Source of the DNA: Candidatus Agathobaculum intestinipullorum
Lineage (GTDB): Bacteria > Bacillota > Clostridia > Oscillospirales > Butyricicoccaceae
Direction of reading: 5' to 3'
Length of the DNA stretch: 64,000 nucleotides
Assembly (NCBI GenBank): GCA_019117485.1
Contig: DWZQ01000015.1
Coordinates: forward strand, 1-64,000
Shown here: positions 51,871-60,081 of the stretch, in pieces
How the letters are laid out: every line of letters begins with the position of its first letter
How positions within the stretch are numbered: the stretch's first letter is position 1
Translations under genes and position numbers: made by a program
Notes under the pieces: model-generated
What the model saw: the letters and a program-made list of their open reading frames with translations, nothing else
Databases searched by the model: none
What the model was told of the DNA's origin: nothing

Positions 51871-51908
51871 AAAAAAGGGCGGCAAAGCATACGCTTTGCC
51901 GCCCTTTT
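51871..51908 (-). terminator. Terminator after the O-antigen-ligase-like gene
   Basis: AAAAGGGCGGCAAAGC-gtat-GCTTTGCCGCCCTTTTTT on the minus strand. Confidence 0.9.
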
Positions 51909-51919
51909 GACGGAAATCA

Positions 51920-53539
51920 TTATTTTTTCCGAACAAAGATACAACGCTTTTTACGGAAATAACCCAGATAGAGCACCGCCGCCGCCATCGACCAGAAATA
52001 GGCCATCATATACGGCACTTCGAAAATATTTTCGAAATAGCAGTGCACCAGCACGCCGCACATCCCCGCGAACATGGATACCGCCAGCACGCGCGTGCGG
52101 TCGGATTCGTTGTAGCCTGTCCTCCCAATGGAGCGCAGGCACCACAGCGCCATGCCGATGAGCAGGATGATGAAGAAAATCAAACCAACATACCCCATCT
52201 CGACCAGCGTCTTGAGATAGTAGTTATCCATATAGAAATACTCGAAGGTTTCGGTTTCCTCGATGATCTTGTTCTGCATCGCCACTGCACCGCCGAACCG
52301 CCCAAGGCCGAAGCCCAAAACCGGGTTGGAGGTGTGCAGCAGCTCAAGGCCAGTCTCCCACCGCACCATGCGGCCCGCGCGCTGGCTGGCCTCCATATAA
52401 TCGGCGGTGAACATATAGGTGATGCGGGTTGCAATCGACGGGATGGCAAGCAGCGCGCCCGCACCGGCCACACCCATCAGCGCAATCAGGCGGCGGTCGA
52501 GGAAGATCGCAAACACAACAACCGCAACCGCAAGGCCGCCCCATGCGCCCTTGGAAAAGGTAAAGATACAGCACAGGCACATCATACCGGTCACGCCGAC
52601 GGCCAGCACCTTGATCCACATTTTCTTGCAGTAGTACGCCAGCCCCGCCGCCATCGGCGCAAACAGCACCAGCAGGCTGCCCATGATGTTCGGGCTGCCG
52701 GTCAGCGAATAGACGCGTGTGCGCACGCTCTCCTCGGTCTGGGAGACCCAGCCCGCCGGGATGGGCGCGGCAATGATATACTGGTAAATGCCGTGCAGCG
52801 CAATCGCCACCGCCATGACCAGCAGCGCACCGTAAAAGATGGCAAAATCGCGGTCATCCTCGATCAGACGGGTGACAAGGAAAAACCAGAACAGGTACTG
52901 CACCACCGCGCGATATCCGTCCAGCGCAATCGACGGGTAGGGCGACACCGCGCACATCAGGAAAAATCCCACGCCGATGAACAACAGCAGATAGGCATCG
53001 ACCGGCGTTGCGCGCGACTGGATGGGCGCGCGCCTCATCGCGGTATGCCATAGGATATAGGCGAACGCCGCAAGCATCAGACACTCGTCCCACACCGAAC
53101 CGACAAAACCAGGCAAATACCCCTTGGTCATAGATAGCCACCGAATAAGCACGTCCAACGGCAAATACATCGCCAGACATACCAGCAGCAGACCGCGCAC
53201 GCCGAAAAACCGGAACACCCGGCCGACAATGCCGCCGCCGAGGAAGGTCGAAACCGGACTCCAAATGGCCAAACAGACGCGGTAAATCAGGCTGTTCGCC
53301 GCCGCGTCACCCAAGCGCTCCACCAAACGCCGCAGCGCGGCGACCGCACGCGCGTAGCCACTGTTGGCCGCGGTGCAAATGGGAGCAGCGCAAAAGCCGT
53401 CCCAGATGCGGCGGAAGCGCGAATCCGGGTAGGCTGCGGCGATACGCCGGAAAAAACCTGCAATCGCGCCCTCGTGGTACCACGCGCGCAGGCAGAGCAG
53501 CGCCCGCACGAGCAGGCTGTTTTCAAACATCGCTTTCAT
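51920..53539 (-). CDS. O-antigen ligase/polymerase-like membrane protein
   Basis: 539 residues with about ten to twelve hydrophobic helices; the central region (FGLGRFGGAVAMQNKIIEETETFEYFYMDNYYLKTLVEMGYVGLIFFI) has the D-N-x-Y-L..E-x-G layout of the Wzy_C/WaaL family, which moves or polymerises surface glycans. The N-terminal ~130 residues are soluble and specific to Clostridia members. Start ATG 5 bp after the DUF4330 gene, so both are one transcript. Ligase versus polymerase cannot be decided. Confidence 0.86.
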   Translation of the reverse strand: MKAMFENSLLVRALLCLRAWYHEGAIAGFFRRIAAAYPDSRFRRIWDGFCAAPICTAANSGYARAVAALRRLVERLGDAAANSLIYRVCLAIWSPVSTFLGGGIVGRVFRFFGVRGLLLVCLAMYLPLDVLIRWLSMTKGYLPGFVGSVWDECLMLAAFAYILWHTAMRRAPIQSRATPVDAYLLLFIGVGFFLMCAVSPYPSIALDGYRAVVQYLFWFFLVTRLIEDDRDFAIFYGALLVMAVAIALHGIYQYIIAAPIPAGWVSQTEESVRTRVYSLTGSPNIMGSLLVLFAPMAAGLAYYCKKMWIKVLAVGVTGMMCLCCIFTFSKGAWGGLAVAVVVFAIFLDRRLIALMGVAGAGALLAIPSIATRITYMFTADYMEASQRAGRMVRWETGLELLHTSNPVLGFGLGRFGGAVAMQNKIIEETETFEYFYMDNYYLKTLVEMGYVGLIFFIILLIGMALWCLRSIGRTGYNESDRTRVLAVSMFAGMCGVLVHCYFENIFEVPYMMAYFWSMAAAVLYLGYFRKKRCIFVRKK

Positions 53540-53544
53540 AGGCC

Positions 53545-54048
53545 TTACTCGCCGATCTGTACCGAATCAATGTTGCCGGTCGTTTCGAAGTCATTGGTCT
53601 TGACGATCATCGTGCGGCCCGCGCGAATCTCCTGCGTGCCGATAGACGGTGCAGCCGTACCCTCCGGCACCGTGGTTTCGATCGTGAAGATGATGTCCTT
53701 CTTGCTCGGGTCCAGCGCGTCGACGATACGGCCGTCCGCCGTCGTTACCTGCTGGACATAGTCCTCAATCTTCACATCGGTGATGGTCGCGGTGGTGTAC
53801 GAGCTGCCGCTGACAATCTGCTTGCCAACCTGGTCATTGCGCTCAATCTCAGCCACAAGGAAAGGCGTTGCGCCGCGCACGCGCACAATTGCCGTCATCG
53901 GCATCTGCTTGGCCGTTGCGTCGGCAATCTGCGGCGCGAACAGCTTATAACCCACGCCCACGGCGACGGCAATCACAGCCAGCAGCACCAGCAGGTCGAC
54001 GATGTTGACCACGCCGAACAGCTTGCCTTTTTCATTGATGATTTTCAT
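53545..54048 (-). CDS. DUF4330 family membrane-anchored protein
   Basis: 167 residues from MKIINEKGKLFGVVNIVDLLVLLAV, preceded by GGAGGATAA. One N-terminal TM (~14-34), then an extracytoplasmic beta-rich domain (AIVRVRGATPFLVAEIERNDQVG, TDVKIEDYVQQVTTADGR). DUF4330 proteins often sit next to Wzy/O-antigen-ligase-like genes, as here; role unknown but probably in surface polysaccharide handling. Confidence 0.86.
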   Translation of the reverse strand: MKIINEKGKLFGVVNIVDLLVLLAVIAVAVGVGYKLFAPQIADATAKQMPMTAIVRVRGATPFLVAEIERNDQVGKQIVSGSSYTTATITDVKIEDYVQQVTTADGRIVDALDPSKKDIIFTIETTVPEGTAAPSIGTQEIRAGRTMIVKTNDFETTGNIDSVQIGE

Positions 54049-54145
54049 ATTTATCCTCCGTTGATGGTTTTCGGCCGGGGCTTGCCGCGTGGGAAGCCGC
54101 CGCATGATAGATGATTATACCACAGCGGCCGGTACGCTTCAAGGC

Positions 54146-54358
54146 TTATCCCGCCAATTCCTGCCACCAATCGACCAGTTTACAGCGAAATTCCACCTTT
54201 TCGCAATCTTCCTTTTGCGCAACCGTCTCATCGCACGCCACCGAAAACGCCGTGCACCACCATGCCGCCTTGGGCGGCAACGGCGCACACGCGCCGGCCA
54301 ACAACACGCTGCATGCGGTCACAACCGCGACCGCCGTCCGTTTTGCCTGATCTCCCAT
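54146..54358 (-). CDS. Small putative lipoprotein
   Basis: 70 residues. MGDQAKRTAVAVVTACSVLLAGACAPLPPKAA: a signal peptide with the lipobox-like A-G-A-C; the remaining ~40 residues hold four more Cys and three Trp (WWCTAFSVACDETVAQKEDCEKVEFRCKLVDWWQ). The ribosome binding site GGAAGGCGG is the right arm of the upstream ispE terminator. No family recognised. Confidence 0.6.
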   Translation of the reverse strand: MGDQAKRTAVAVVTACSVLLAGACAPLPPKAAWWCTAFSVACDETVAQKEDCEKVEFRCKLVDWWQELAG

Positions 54359-54360
54359 AA

Positions 54361-54409
54361 AAAACACCGCCTTCCGTAACTGGTGTCCCCAGTATGCCCG
54401 GAAGGCGGC
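54361..54409 (-). terminator. Terminator after ispE, overlapping the next ribosome binding site
   Basis: On the minus strand CCGCCTTCCGG..ACGGAAGGCGG followed by TGTTTTTT; the ATG of the small lipoprotein comes directly after the T run. Confidence 0.75.
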
Positions 54410-54422
54410 AGCAATATACAGT

Positions 54423-55325
54423 TTATCCCACGATTTCGGTCAGGAACGTATCGGCGAAGCGGTGGGACAGCATTTTCGCCGCGGTCTTGGCGCGCCCCTC
54501 GTCGGCAAACAGGCCGAACACGGTCGGCCCCGAGCCGCTCATCAGCGTGCCGTCCGCGCCGTTTTCGGCCAAAAACGCCTTGATCTCGCCTACCTGACGG
54601 CGTTTGGCCACAATCACGTCCTCCATTACGTTGGACAGGCGGCTGCAAATCCCCGCGAAGTCCCCCTGCTCAATCGCGCGCAACATGCCCTGCGTATCCG
54701 GCCGGTCCTTCAGCTCAATCGCGTCGATGGCTGTGTACACCTCCTTGGTGAACACGGCAAACGGCGGCTTGCACAGCACGACCCAGCAATGCGGCATGGG
54801 TTTGAGTGCGGTCAGCTGCTCGCCAATGCCCTCGGCCAGCATCGTGCCGCCGCGCAGGCAATACGGGATGTCCGCCCCCAGCTTCAGCCCCATTTCGCAC
54901 AGTTCGTCATCGGACAGACCGGTCTCATGCAGCGTGTTCAGACCGCGCAACACTGCCGCCGCGTCGGTTGACCCACCGGCCAGCCCTGCCGCGATCGGGA
55001 TACGCTTTTCGATGTGGATTTCGCAGGTCTCCAGCAGTGTACCCGTGTGCGCATAGAACAACTCTGCCGCACGGTATGCGAGATTGCTCTCATCCAGCGG
55101 CAAATAGGGCAGGTTACAGCTCAAGAGGATGCCGCGCGGCTTTTTTTCGCCATGCGTCACCACAATGTTGATATCATCGTGCAGCCCGACCGACTGCATC
55201 ACCATCTGCACCGTGTGGTATCCGTCCTCGCGGCGGCCTGTCACATCCAGCGTCAGGTTGATCTTGGCGCGTGCCTCCACCGTGGTTTCGGCCTGCGTGA
55301 TTTCCGTTTTGTTCGTAAAAAACAT
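54423..55325 (-). CDS. ispE: 4-(cytidine 5'-diphospho)-2-C-methyl-D-erythritol kinase
   Basis: 300 residues from MFFTNKTEITQAETTVEARAK; the long upstream extension in the ORF track is out of frame with the PHP gene. GHMP kinase motifs: AKINLTLDVTGRREDGYH, PIAAGLAGGSTDAAAVLRGLN (ATP loop), GADIPYCLRGG, MSGSGPTVFGLF. Fourth step of the MEP isoprenoid pathway. Follows the PHP gene by 13 bp. Confidence 0.96.
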   Translation of the reverse strand: MFFTNKTEITQAETTVEARAKINLTLDVTGRREDGYHTVQMVMQSVGLHDDINIVVTHGEKKPRGILLSCNLPYLPLDESNLAYRAAELFYAHTGTLLETCEIHIEKRIPIAAGLAGGSTDAAAVLRGLNTLHETGLSDDELCEMGLKLGADIPYCLRGGTMLAEGIGEQLTALKPMPHCWVVLCKPPFAVFTKEVYTAIDAIELKDRPDTQGMLRAIEQGDFAGICSRLSNVMEDVIVAKRRQVGEIKAFLAENGADGTLMSGSGPTVFGLFADEGRAKTAAKMLSHRFADTFLTEIVG

Positions 55326-55338
55326 GGCTTCTCCCTGC

Positions 55339-56136
55339 TTACTTTGATAGTGGCACCTGCTCCGGCTTGCGGCCGCGGAACACGGTGACCGTCGTAAAAC
55401 CTGCTTCCAGCGCATTGGCTGCACAGTCATCCACCCCACGGCCAACCGTATCCAACGTGTGCGAATCCGAGCCAATCGAAATGCGCTCACCGCCCATACG
55501 GCGGTACTCATACAGGATATTCTGCGGCGGGCCGACTTTTTTCTGCCACCCGGCAAGCCCCGCGGCGTTGAGTTCGAGCGCGTAGCCGTGGTCGATGCAT
55601 GCCCGCAGCACCTGCTGCACCCGATCCATATACTGGTCAAAGGACGGCACATAGTCGCCGTGCTTCATCACGCGTAACGGATAATCAATATGCGCGAGCA
55701 CGTCAAAGCCGCCGAATGCCTCCAGCTCAAGCACCTGATCGAAGTATTCCTGCAAAAACGCGTCGCAATCCAGATGCGCGTAATCATGGAAATAAATATC
55801 CAGATCGTTGGGCATAGCGTGCAGCGAACCGATTACCATATCCAGCTCTATCGTGCGCAAAAACGCGCTTGCGTCCGGGTTTGCATGCGGCTGACCCACC
55901 TCAATGCCCGCGAGCACCTCAATACCCTCGGTCTGCTTGGCCGCGCGCGCGTCGCGCAGGCAGGCGGCAAGATCCCGGTTTTCCGCCGGGCCGCGCGTGC
56001 GGTAGAAGTCGAGGTGGTCGGTCAGGCCGATGATGTCCAGCCCGGCCGCACGGCAGGCACGCACCTTATCCTCAACCGTCTGCGGATAGGCGGCGTCCGC
56101 CGAATACCCGGTATGCATATGCAGATCGACCCGCAT
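55339..56136 (-). CDS. PHP-domain phosphoesterase
   Basis: 265 residues. Metal-binding PHP motifs: DLHMHTGYSADA, LTDHLDFY, GIEVGQPH, GSLHAM, AHIDYP, GSDSHTLDTVG. Histidinol-phosphatase family by general fold, related to but distinct from the 23.4-kb protein. In an operon with ispE and, upstream, a CPBP protease. Substrate unknown. Confidence 0.86.
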   Translation of the reverse strand: MRVDLHMHTGYSADAAYPQTVEDKVRACRAAGLDIIGLTDHLDFYRTRGPAENRDLAACLRDARAAKQTEGIEVLAGIEVGQPHANPDASAFLRTIELDMVIGSLHAMPNDLDIYFHDYAHLDCDAFLQEYFDQVLELEAFGGFDVLAHIDYPLRVMKHGDYVPSFDQYMDRVQQVLRACIDHGYALELNAAGLAGWQKKVGPPQNILYEYRRMGGERISIGSDSHTLDTVGRGVDDCAANALEAGFTTVTVFRGRKPEQVPLSK

Positions 56137-56153
56137 AGATGGTTTCCACCTTT

Positions 56154-57044
56154 CTAAATGTACATCAGCGCCGTCTCAACAAAGAAGAAAACGATTGCCG
56201 CCGTCATGCCCACATTGACAAATACGACGCGTATCGACGGCGCGCACGGCCCGTGCTCCCATATCTGCGCCTTGCGCCCGCGCACGAGCAGCACAATGCC
56301 CGCAATGGCCAGTATCGGCCAGCTCAGCGCGTACAGGATGGGCATCAGCCCGCCCTCCGGCAACAGGAAAACGACAAACGAACCGTACAGATTCATCAAA
56401 ATATGCAGCAGCACGGGCATTTTGAGCGTACCCGTGTAAAAATACGCATAGGCCAGCAGCAACCCCAACAGGAACGCATAGCAGAACTGCGACAGGTTTG
56501 CGTGGTACAGCCCGAATAGCAGCGCCGAAACGAACGCCGCTGGCTTCTGCCCGTAACGCGCCAGCCGACCGGCCAGCAGTCCACGGAACAAAATCTCCTC
56601 ACACAGCGGGCCGAGAATACAGCCGCCCAGCAGCACGACGGAAATCGGCATTTCGCTGATCGCTTCTCTGACCAGATCGACCGGCTCCAGCATCGCCACG
56701 CGGTAGACCAGATCGTTCAGCCAGTTGCCAACCAGCGAGCCGACCCACATCAGCGCAATGCCGATGACAAACCACCGTCCCAGTCGGCGCACAGAGAAGG
56801 GCCGCTGCGTACGCGGCGGCACAGGGATCTTGCGGCACAACCAGAATACCAGCGGCAGCGCGGGCAGATAATAGCCCACAAGGGTAAGCAACATATAGGC
56901 CCCCATGCCGCCCAACAAGCGCCCGGCCAGTGCCTGCCACGTCAGCCACAGCTGCCAGACCAGCATGATCACACTGGTCAGCACCAGCGACCAGCCCAGC
57001 CGCGCACAGTATTTGCGTTCCTGTCGAAGTCCTGTTTGCTGCAT
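56154..57044 (-). CDS. CPBP-family intramembrane metalloprotease
   Basis: 296 residues from MQQTGLRQERKYCAR, preceded by GGGAGGACG. Eight hydrophobic helices. Motif 1 CEEILFRGLLAGRL (EExxxR), motif 2 FGLYHANLSQF (FxxxH), motif 3 PVLLHILMNLYGS (HxxxN) define CAAX protease / bacteriocin-processing (Abi/CPBP) family. In bacteria these often give bacteriocin self-immunity or process peptides; no bacteriocin gene is visible nearby. Confidence 0.92.
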   Translation of the reverse strand: MQQTGLRQERKYCARLGWSLVLTSVIMLVWQLWLTWQALAGRLLGGMGAYMLLTLVGYYLPALPLVFWLCRKIPVPPRTQRPFSVRRLGRWFVIGIALMWVGSLVGNWLNDLVYRVAMLEPVDLVREAISEMPISVVLLGGCILGPLCEEILFRGLLAGRLARYGQKPAAFVSALLFGLYHANLSQFCYAFLLGLLLAYAYFYTGTLKMPVLLHILMNLYGSFVVFLLPEGGLMPILYALSWPILAIAGIVLLVRGRKAQIWEHGPCAPSIRVVFVNVGMTAAIVFFFVETALMYI

Positions 57045-57111
57045 ATCGTCCTCCCTGACGGCAGAAAAACAGGGCAAAGCACTGTGCCCCGCCCCGTTTT
57101 TTCACTTGTCT

Positions 57112-58317
57112 TTACTTGGCCTCGTTCACCAGACGCTCGGTATCCTTTGCGATCATCAGCTCCTCGTTGGTGGGGATGACCAGCACGCGCACGCGCGCCC
57201 AATCGATGGAGATATCCATCTGGCGGCCACGGTACTTGTTCTTCTCCGGGTCGATCTTGATGCCGAGGTATTCCATGTGCTCGCACACGTCCCAGCGCAC
57301 CGAACGGTCGTTCTCGCCCACGCCCGCGGTGAAGATAATCGCGTCTACGCCGCCCATTTCGGCAATATACGAGCCGATGATCTTCTTAACGGACAGGTTG
57401 AACATATCCTTGGCCAGCGCCGCGCGCGCACTGCCGTCAGCCACAGCGGTGTCCAGATCGCGGAAGTCGGACGACACGCCCGAAATGCCCAGCATACCGG
57501 ATTTCTTGTTCAGGATATTGATGACGTCGCCCGCGCTCATCTGCTCATGCTCGGCCAGGAACTCGATGATAGCAGGGTCGATGTTGCCCGCACGGGTACC
57601 CATCGGCAGACCGTCGAGCGGAGTGAAACCCATCGAGGTATCATAGCTCTTGCCACGGTTGATCGCGCAGATGGACGAGCCGTTGCCCAGATGGCAGGTG
57701 ATCAGGCGCAGCTCCTCAATCGGGCGGCCGAGCATTTCGGCTGCCTGCTGGGAAACATACTTATGGCTGGTGCCATGGAAGCCATAGCGACGGATCTTGT
57801 ACTTTTCGTAGTACTCATACGGGATGGCATACATGTAGTGCGACTGCGGCATGGTCTGGTGGAACGCGGTGTCGAATACAGCGACCATCGGCACATCCGG
57901 ACCCATAACCTCGCGGCAGGCCTGAATACCGATCAGGTTGGGCGGGTTATGCAGCGGTGCGAGCGGTACGCAATCCTCGATCGCCTTGAGCACCTTTTCG
58001 GTGATGATGACGCTGTCTGAGAAGAACTCGCCGCCGTGTACCACGCGGTGGCCGACTGCGTCGATTTCGCTCATCGAGGAGATAACGCCCTTTTCCGGGT
58101 CGAGCAATACGTTAATGACAGACTGGATAGCCTCCTTGTGGGTGGGCATCGGAATGTCAAACTTAAACTTTTCGTCGGTCTTGTTGCCGGTGTGGGTAAG
58201 TACGCCGTCGATGCCGATGCGCTCGCACAGGCCCTTAGCCATAACCTCGCCGGATTCGGTGTCGAGCAGCTGATATTTCAGCGAAGAGCTGCCGGCGTTG
58301 ATAACCAGAACTTTCAT
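57112..58317 (-). CDS. ackA: Acetate kinase
   Basis: 401 residues, ATG preceded by GGGAG at 8 bp; the TTG two codons upstream is less likely. [50 protein letters not shown] are the family's nucleotide and acetate-binding motifs. Makes ATP from acetyl phosphate in fermentation. No pta gene adjacent. Promoter TTGTAC-N17-TAATAT upstream. Confidence 0.97.
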   Translation of the reverse strand: MKVLVINAGSSSLKYQLLDTESGEVMAKGLCERIGIDGVLTHTGNKTDEKFKFDIPMPTHKEAIQSVINVLLDPEKGVISSMSEIDAVGHRVVHGGEFFSDSVIITEKVLKAIEDCVPLAPLHNPPNLIGIQACREVMGPDVPMVAVFDTAFHQTMPQSHYMYAIPYEYYEKYKIRRYGFHGTSHKYVSQQAAEMLGRPIEELRLITCHLGNGSSICAINRGKSYDTSMGFTPLDGLPMGTRAGNIDPAIIEFLAEHEQMSAGDVINILNKKSGMLGISGVSSDFRDLDTAVADGSARAALAKDMFNLSVKKIIGSYIAEMGGVDAIIFTAGVGENDRSVRWDVCEHMEYLGIKIDPEKNKYRGRQMDISIDWARVRVLVIPTNEELMIAKDTERLVNEAK

Positions 58318-58392
58318 TTGCAAAACTCCCTTGTGCCGTATTTGGCGGCTTGCACAAAGCCGCGGAAGCCGATATAATAAAGCTATATTCTT

Positions 58393-58421
58393 ATATTACA
58401 CGATTTGACGCAAATGTACAA
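58393..58421 (-). promoter_or_regulatory. Promoter of ackA
   Basis: Minus strand TTGTAC, exactly 17 bp, TAATAT, ~75 bp upstream of the ackA start. Confidence 0.65.
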
Positions 58422-58470
58422 GCCATTTTTTCCTATTTTGCCTGTTCTTTTGCCTTGGAGGGGCCGATTT

Positions 58471-59673
58471 ATGACCGTCTGCGGCGTTGTTGCCGAGTAT
58501 AATCCCTTTCACGCGGGCCATGCGTACCATCTGGCCGAAACAAGGCGCCGCCTTGGCGCGGATTCGGCCATCGTCTGTGCGATGAGCGGCAACTTTGTGC
58601 AGCGCGGCGACCTTGCCGTGCTGGAAAAATACCGCCGCGCCGAGGCCGCTGTGCAGTGCGGCGCCGACCTTGTGCTGGAAACGCCGCTTTCCGCCTGCCT
58701 GTGGTCAGCGTCCGGCTTTTCGTTCGGCGCGGTATCCCTGCTGGACGCGCTGGGGTGCGTCACGCACCTGTCCTTCGGCGCGGAGCAGGCCGACCTTACG
58801 CTGCTGCGTCGCGCCGCTGATTTATCCCGCGCGGAGGGTGCGCACGCGGACGCGCTGCGGCAGGCGCTCGCGACCGGGCTACCCTATGCTGCGGCGATGC
58901 AGCAGGCGGTTTCCGCCGCCGATCCGGAAGCGGGCGCGTTGCTCGCCACCCCAAACAACACGCTTGCTGTTGAGTACCTGTGTGCACTGGACACGCTGGG
59001 CAGCCACATCCAGCCGGTTGCCATTCCGCGTGTCGGCGGCGCGCACGATAGCAACACCCCGGTTTGCGGACTCCCGTCAGCCTCTTTCCTGCGCGGCCTG
59101 CTGGCACAGGGCGAACGGGATGCCTGCCGTCCGCTGATGCCCCCTGCGGCCTTTGCCGTGCTGGCGCAAGCCGCTGCGCAAGGTGCAGCGCCGGTGCTGC
59201 GCAGCGCGGTCGACCAAGCGCTGCTGTCCCACCTGCGGCGGCTGTCCCCCGACGAACTTGCACGCTTTTGCGGCGGCGACGGGCTGGAAAACCGCCTGTG
59301 GACGGCGATACGGGACAATACCAGTTTTGCTGCCATCTGCACCGCCGCACAAACCCGCCGCTACCCGCTGGCACGGGTGCGCCGTGCACTGCTGCGCGCG
59401 TGGCTTGACCTGCCGCTTGATATCCCGCCGACGGCAGACTACGTCCGCGTGCTCGCGGTTGGCGCGCGCGGCCGTGATATCCTACGCCGGATGAAAACCA
59501 CCTGCGTGCTGCCGGTCATCGTCAAACCGGTCACGGAACGCACGCTGCCGGCTGCGCTCCAGCCCCTGCTTGCGCACGACGCGCTCGCGGACGACCTATA
59601 CGCCCTCGCCTACCCCAACCCGACCCTGCATGTGGGCGGCGGCCGCTACCGCAAAACCCCATTCTGTCTGTAA
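58471..59673 (+). CDS. tmcAL: tRNA(Met) cytidine acetate ligase (TmcAL/YlbM)
   Basis: 400 residues from MTVCGVVAEYNPFHAGHAYHL, preceded by TTGGAGGGG. Nucleotidyltransferase HIGH-like motif GHAYH, MSGNFVQRGDLA, PSASFLRG are TmcAL signatures; uses acetate and ATP to form ac4C34 in elongator tRNA-Met. It is divergent from acetate kinase. Confidence 0.93.
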   Translation: MTVCGVVAEYNPFHAGHAYHLAETRRRLGADSAIVCAMSGNFVQRGDLAVLEKYRRAEAAVQCGADLVLETPLSACLWSASGFSFGAVSLLDALGCVTHLSFGAEQADLTLLRRAADLSRAEGAHADALRQALATGLPYAAAMQQAVSAADPEAGALLATPNNTLAVEYLCALDTLGSHIQPVAIPRVGGAHDSNTPVCGLPSASFLRGLLAQGERDACRPLMPPAAFAVLAQAAAQGAAPVLRSAVDQALLSHLRRLSPDELARFCGGDGLENRLWTAIRDNTSFAAICTAAQTRRYPLARVRRALLRAWLDLPLDIPPTADYVRVLAVGARGRDILRRMKTTCVLPVIVKPVTERTLPAALQPLLAHDALADDLYALAYPNPTLHVGGGRYRKTPFCL

Positions 59674-59719
59674 GCCACCAACGATAGACAAAAAATCTGA
59701 CTTTTAGGAGGGAGAACCG

Positions 59720-59941
59720 ATGATGCAATGTCCGTACTGTGGGAAAGAAATGCTCGACGGCAAGTTGCTGGGCGACCATAAGGCGCTCAAGTGGCAGCCG
59801 CGCGACAAACAGATGCTGTTCGGCCTGTGGGCCTGCGGGGGACTGACCGTCGGCTCCCACACGCCCACGCAGCGCGCCGAAGCGCGCGCGTGGCACTGCT
59901 CGTACTGTAAAAAACTAATGATTGATCTGGAAAACTGCTGA
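59720..59941 (+). CDS. Small zinc-ribbon protein (DUF6487/PF20097-like)
   Basis: 73 residues, AGGAGGGAGAA upstream. CPYCGKEM at the start and CSYCKKLMIDLE at the end form one treble-clef/zinc ribbon; between them LGDHKALKWQPRDKQMLFG. This arrangement is that of a small Firmicutes family of unknown function. Not related to the MAEFCLDC proteins. Confidence 0.82.
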   Translation: MMQCPYCGKEMLDGKLLGDHKALKWQPRDKQMLFGLWACGGLTVGSHTPTQRAEARAWHCSYCKKLMIDLENC

Positions 59942-59984
59942 CCAAATCCGACGTGATGCCCTGAGGACGCGGTACTGCACAACG

Positions 59985-60017
59985 AAAAAGCGCTGCCACT
60001 TGGCAGCGCTTTTTGTT
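59985..60017. terminator. Bidirectional terminator
   Basis: AAAAAGCGCTGCCA-ct-TGGCAGCGCTTTTT between the zinc-ribbon gene and the convergent glgP. Confidence 0.92.
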
Positions 60018-60081
60018 GTTGGAATACCCGCCCCGCATGGTGCACCTATCACCAGAGCGAGTTCTCCCCTATTCAGATTTC

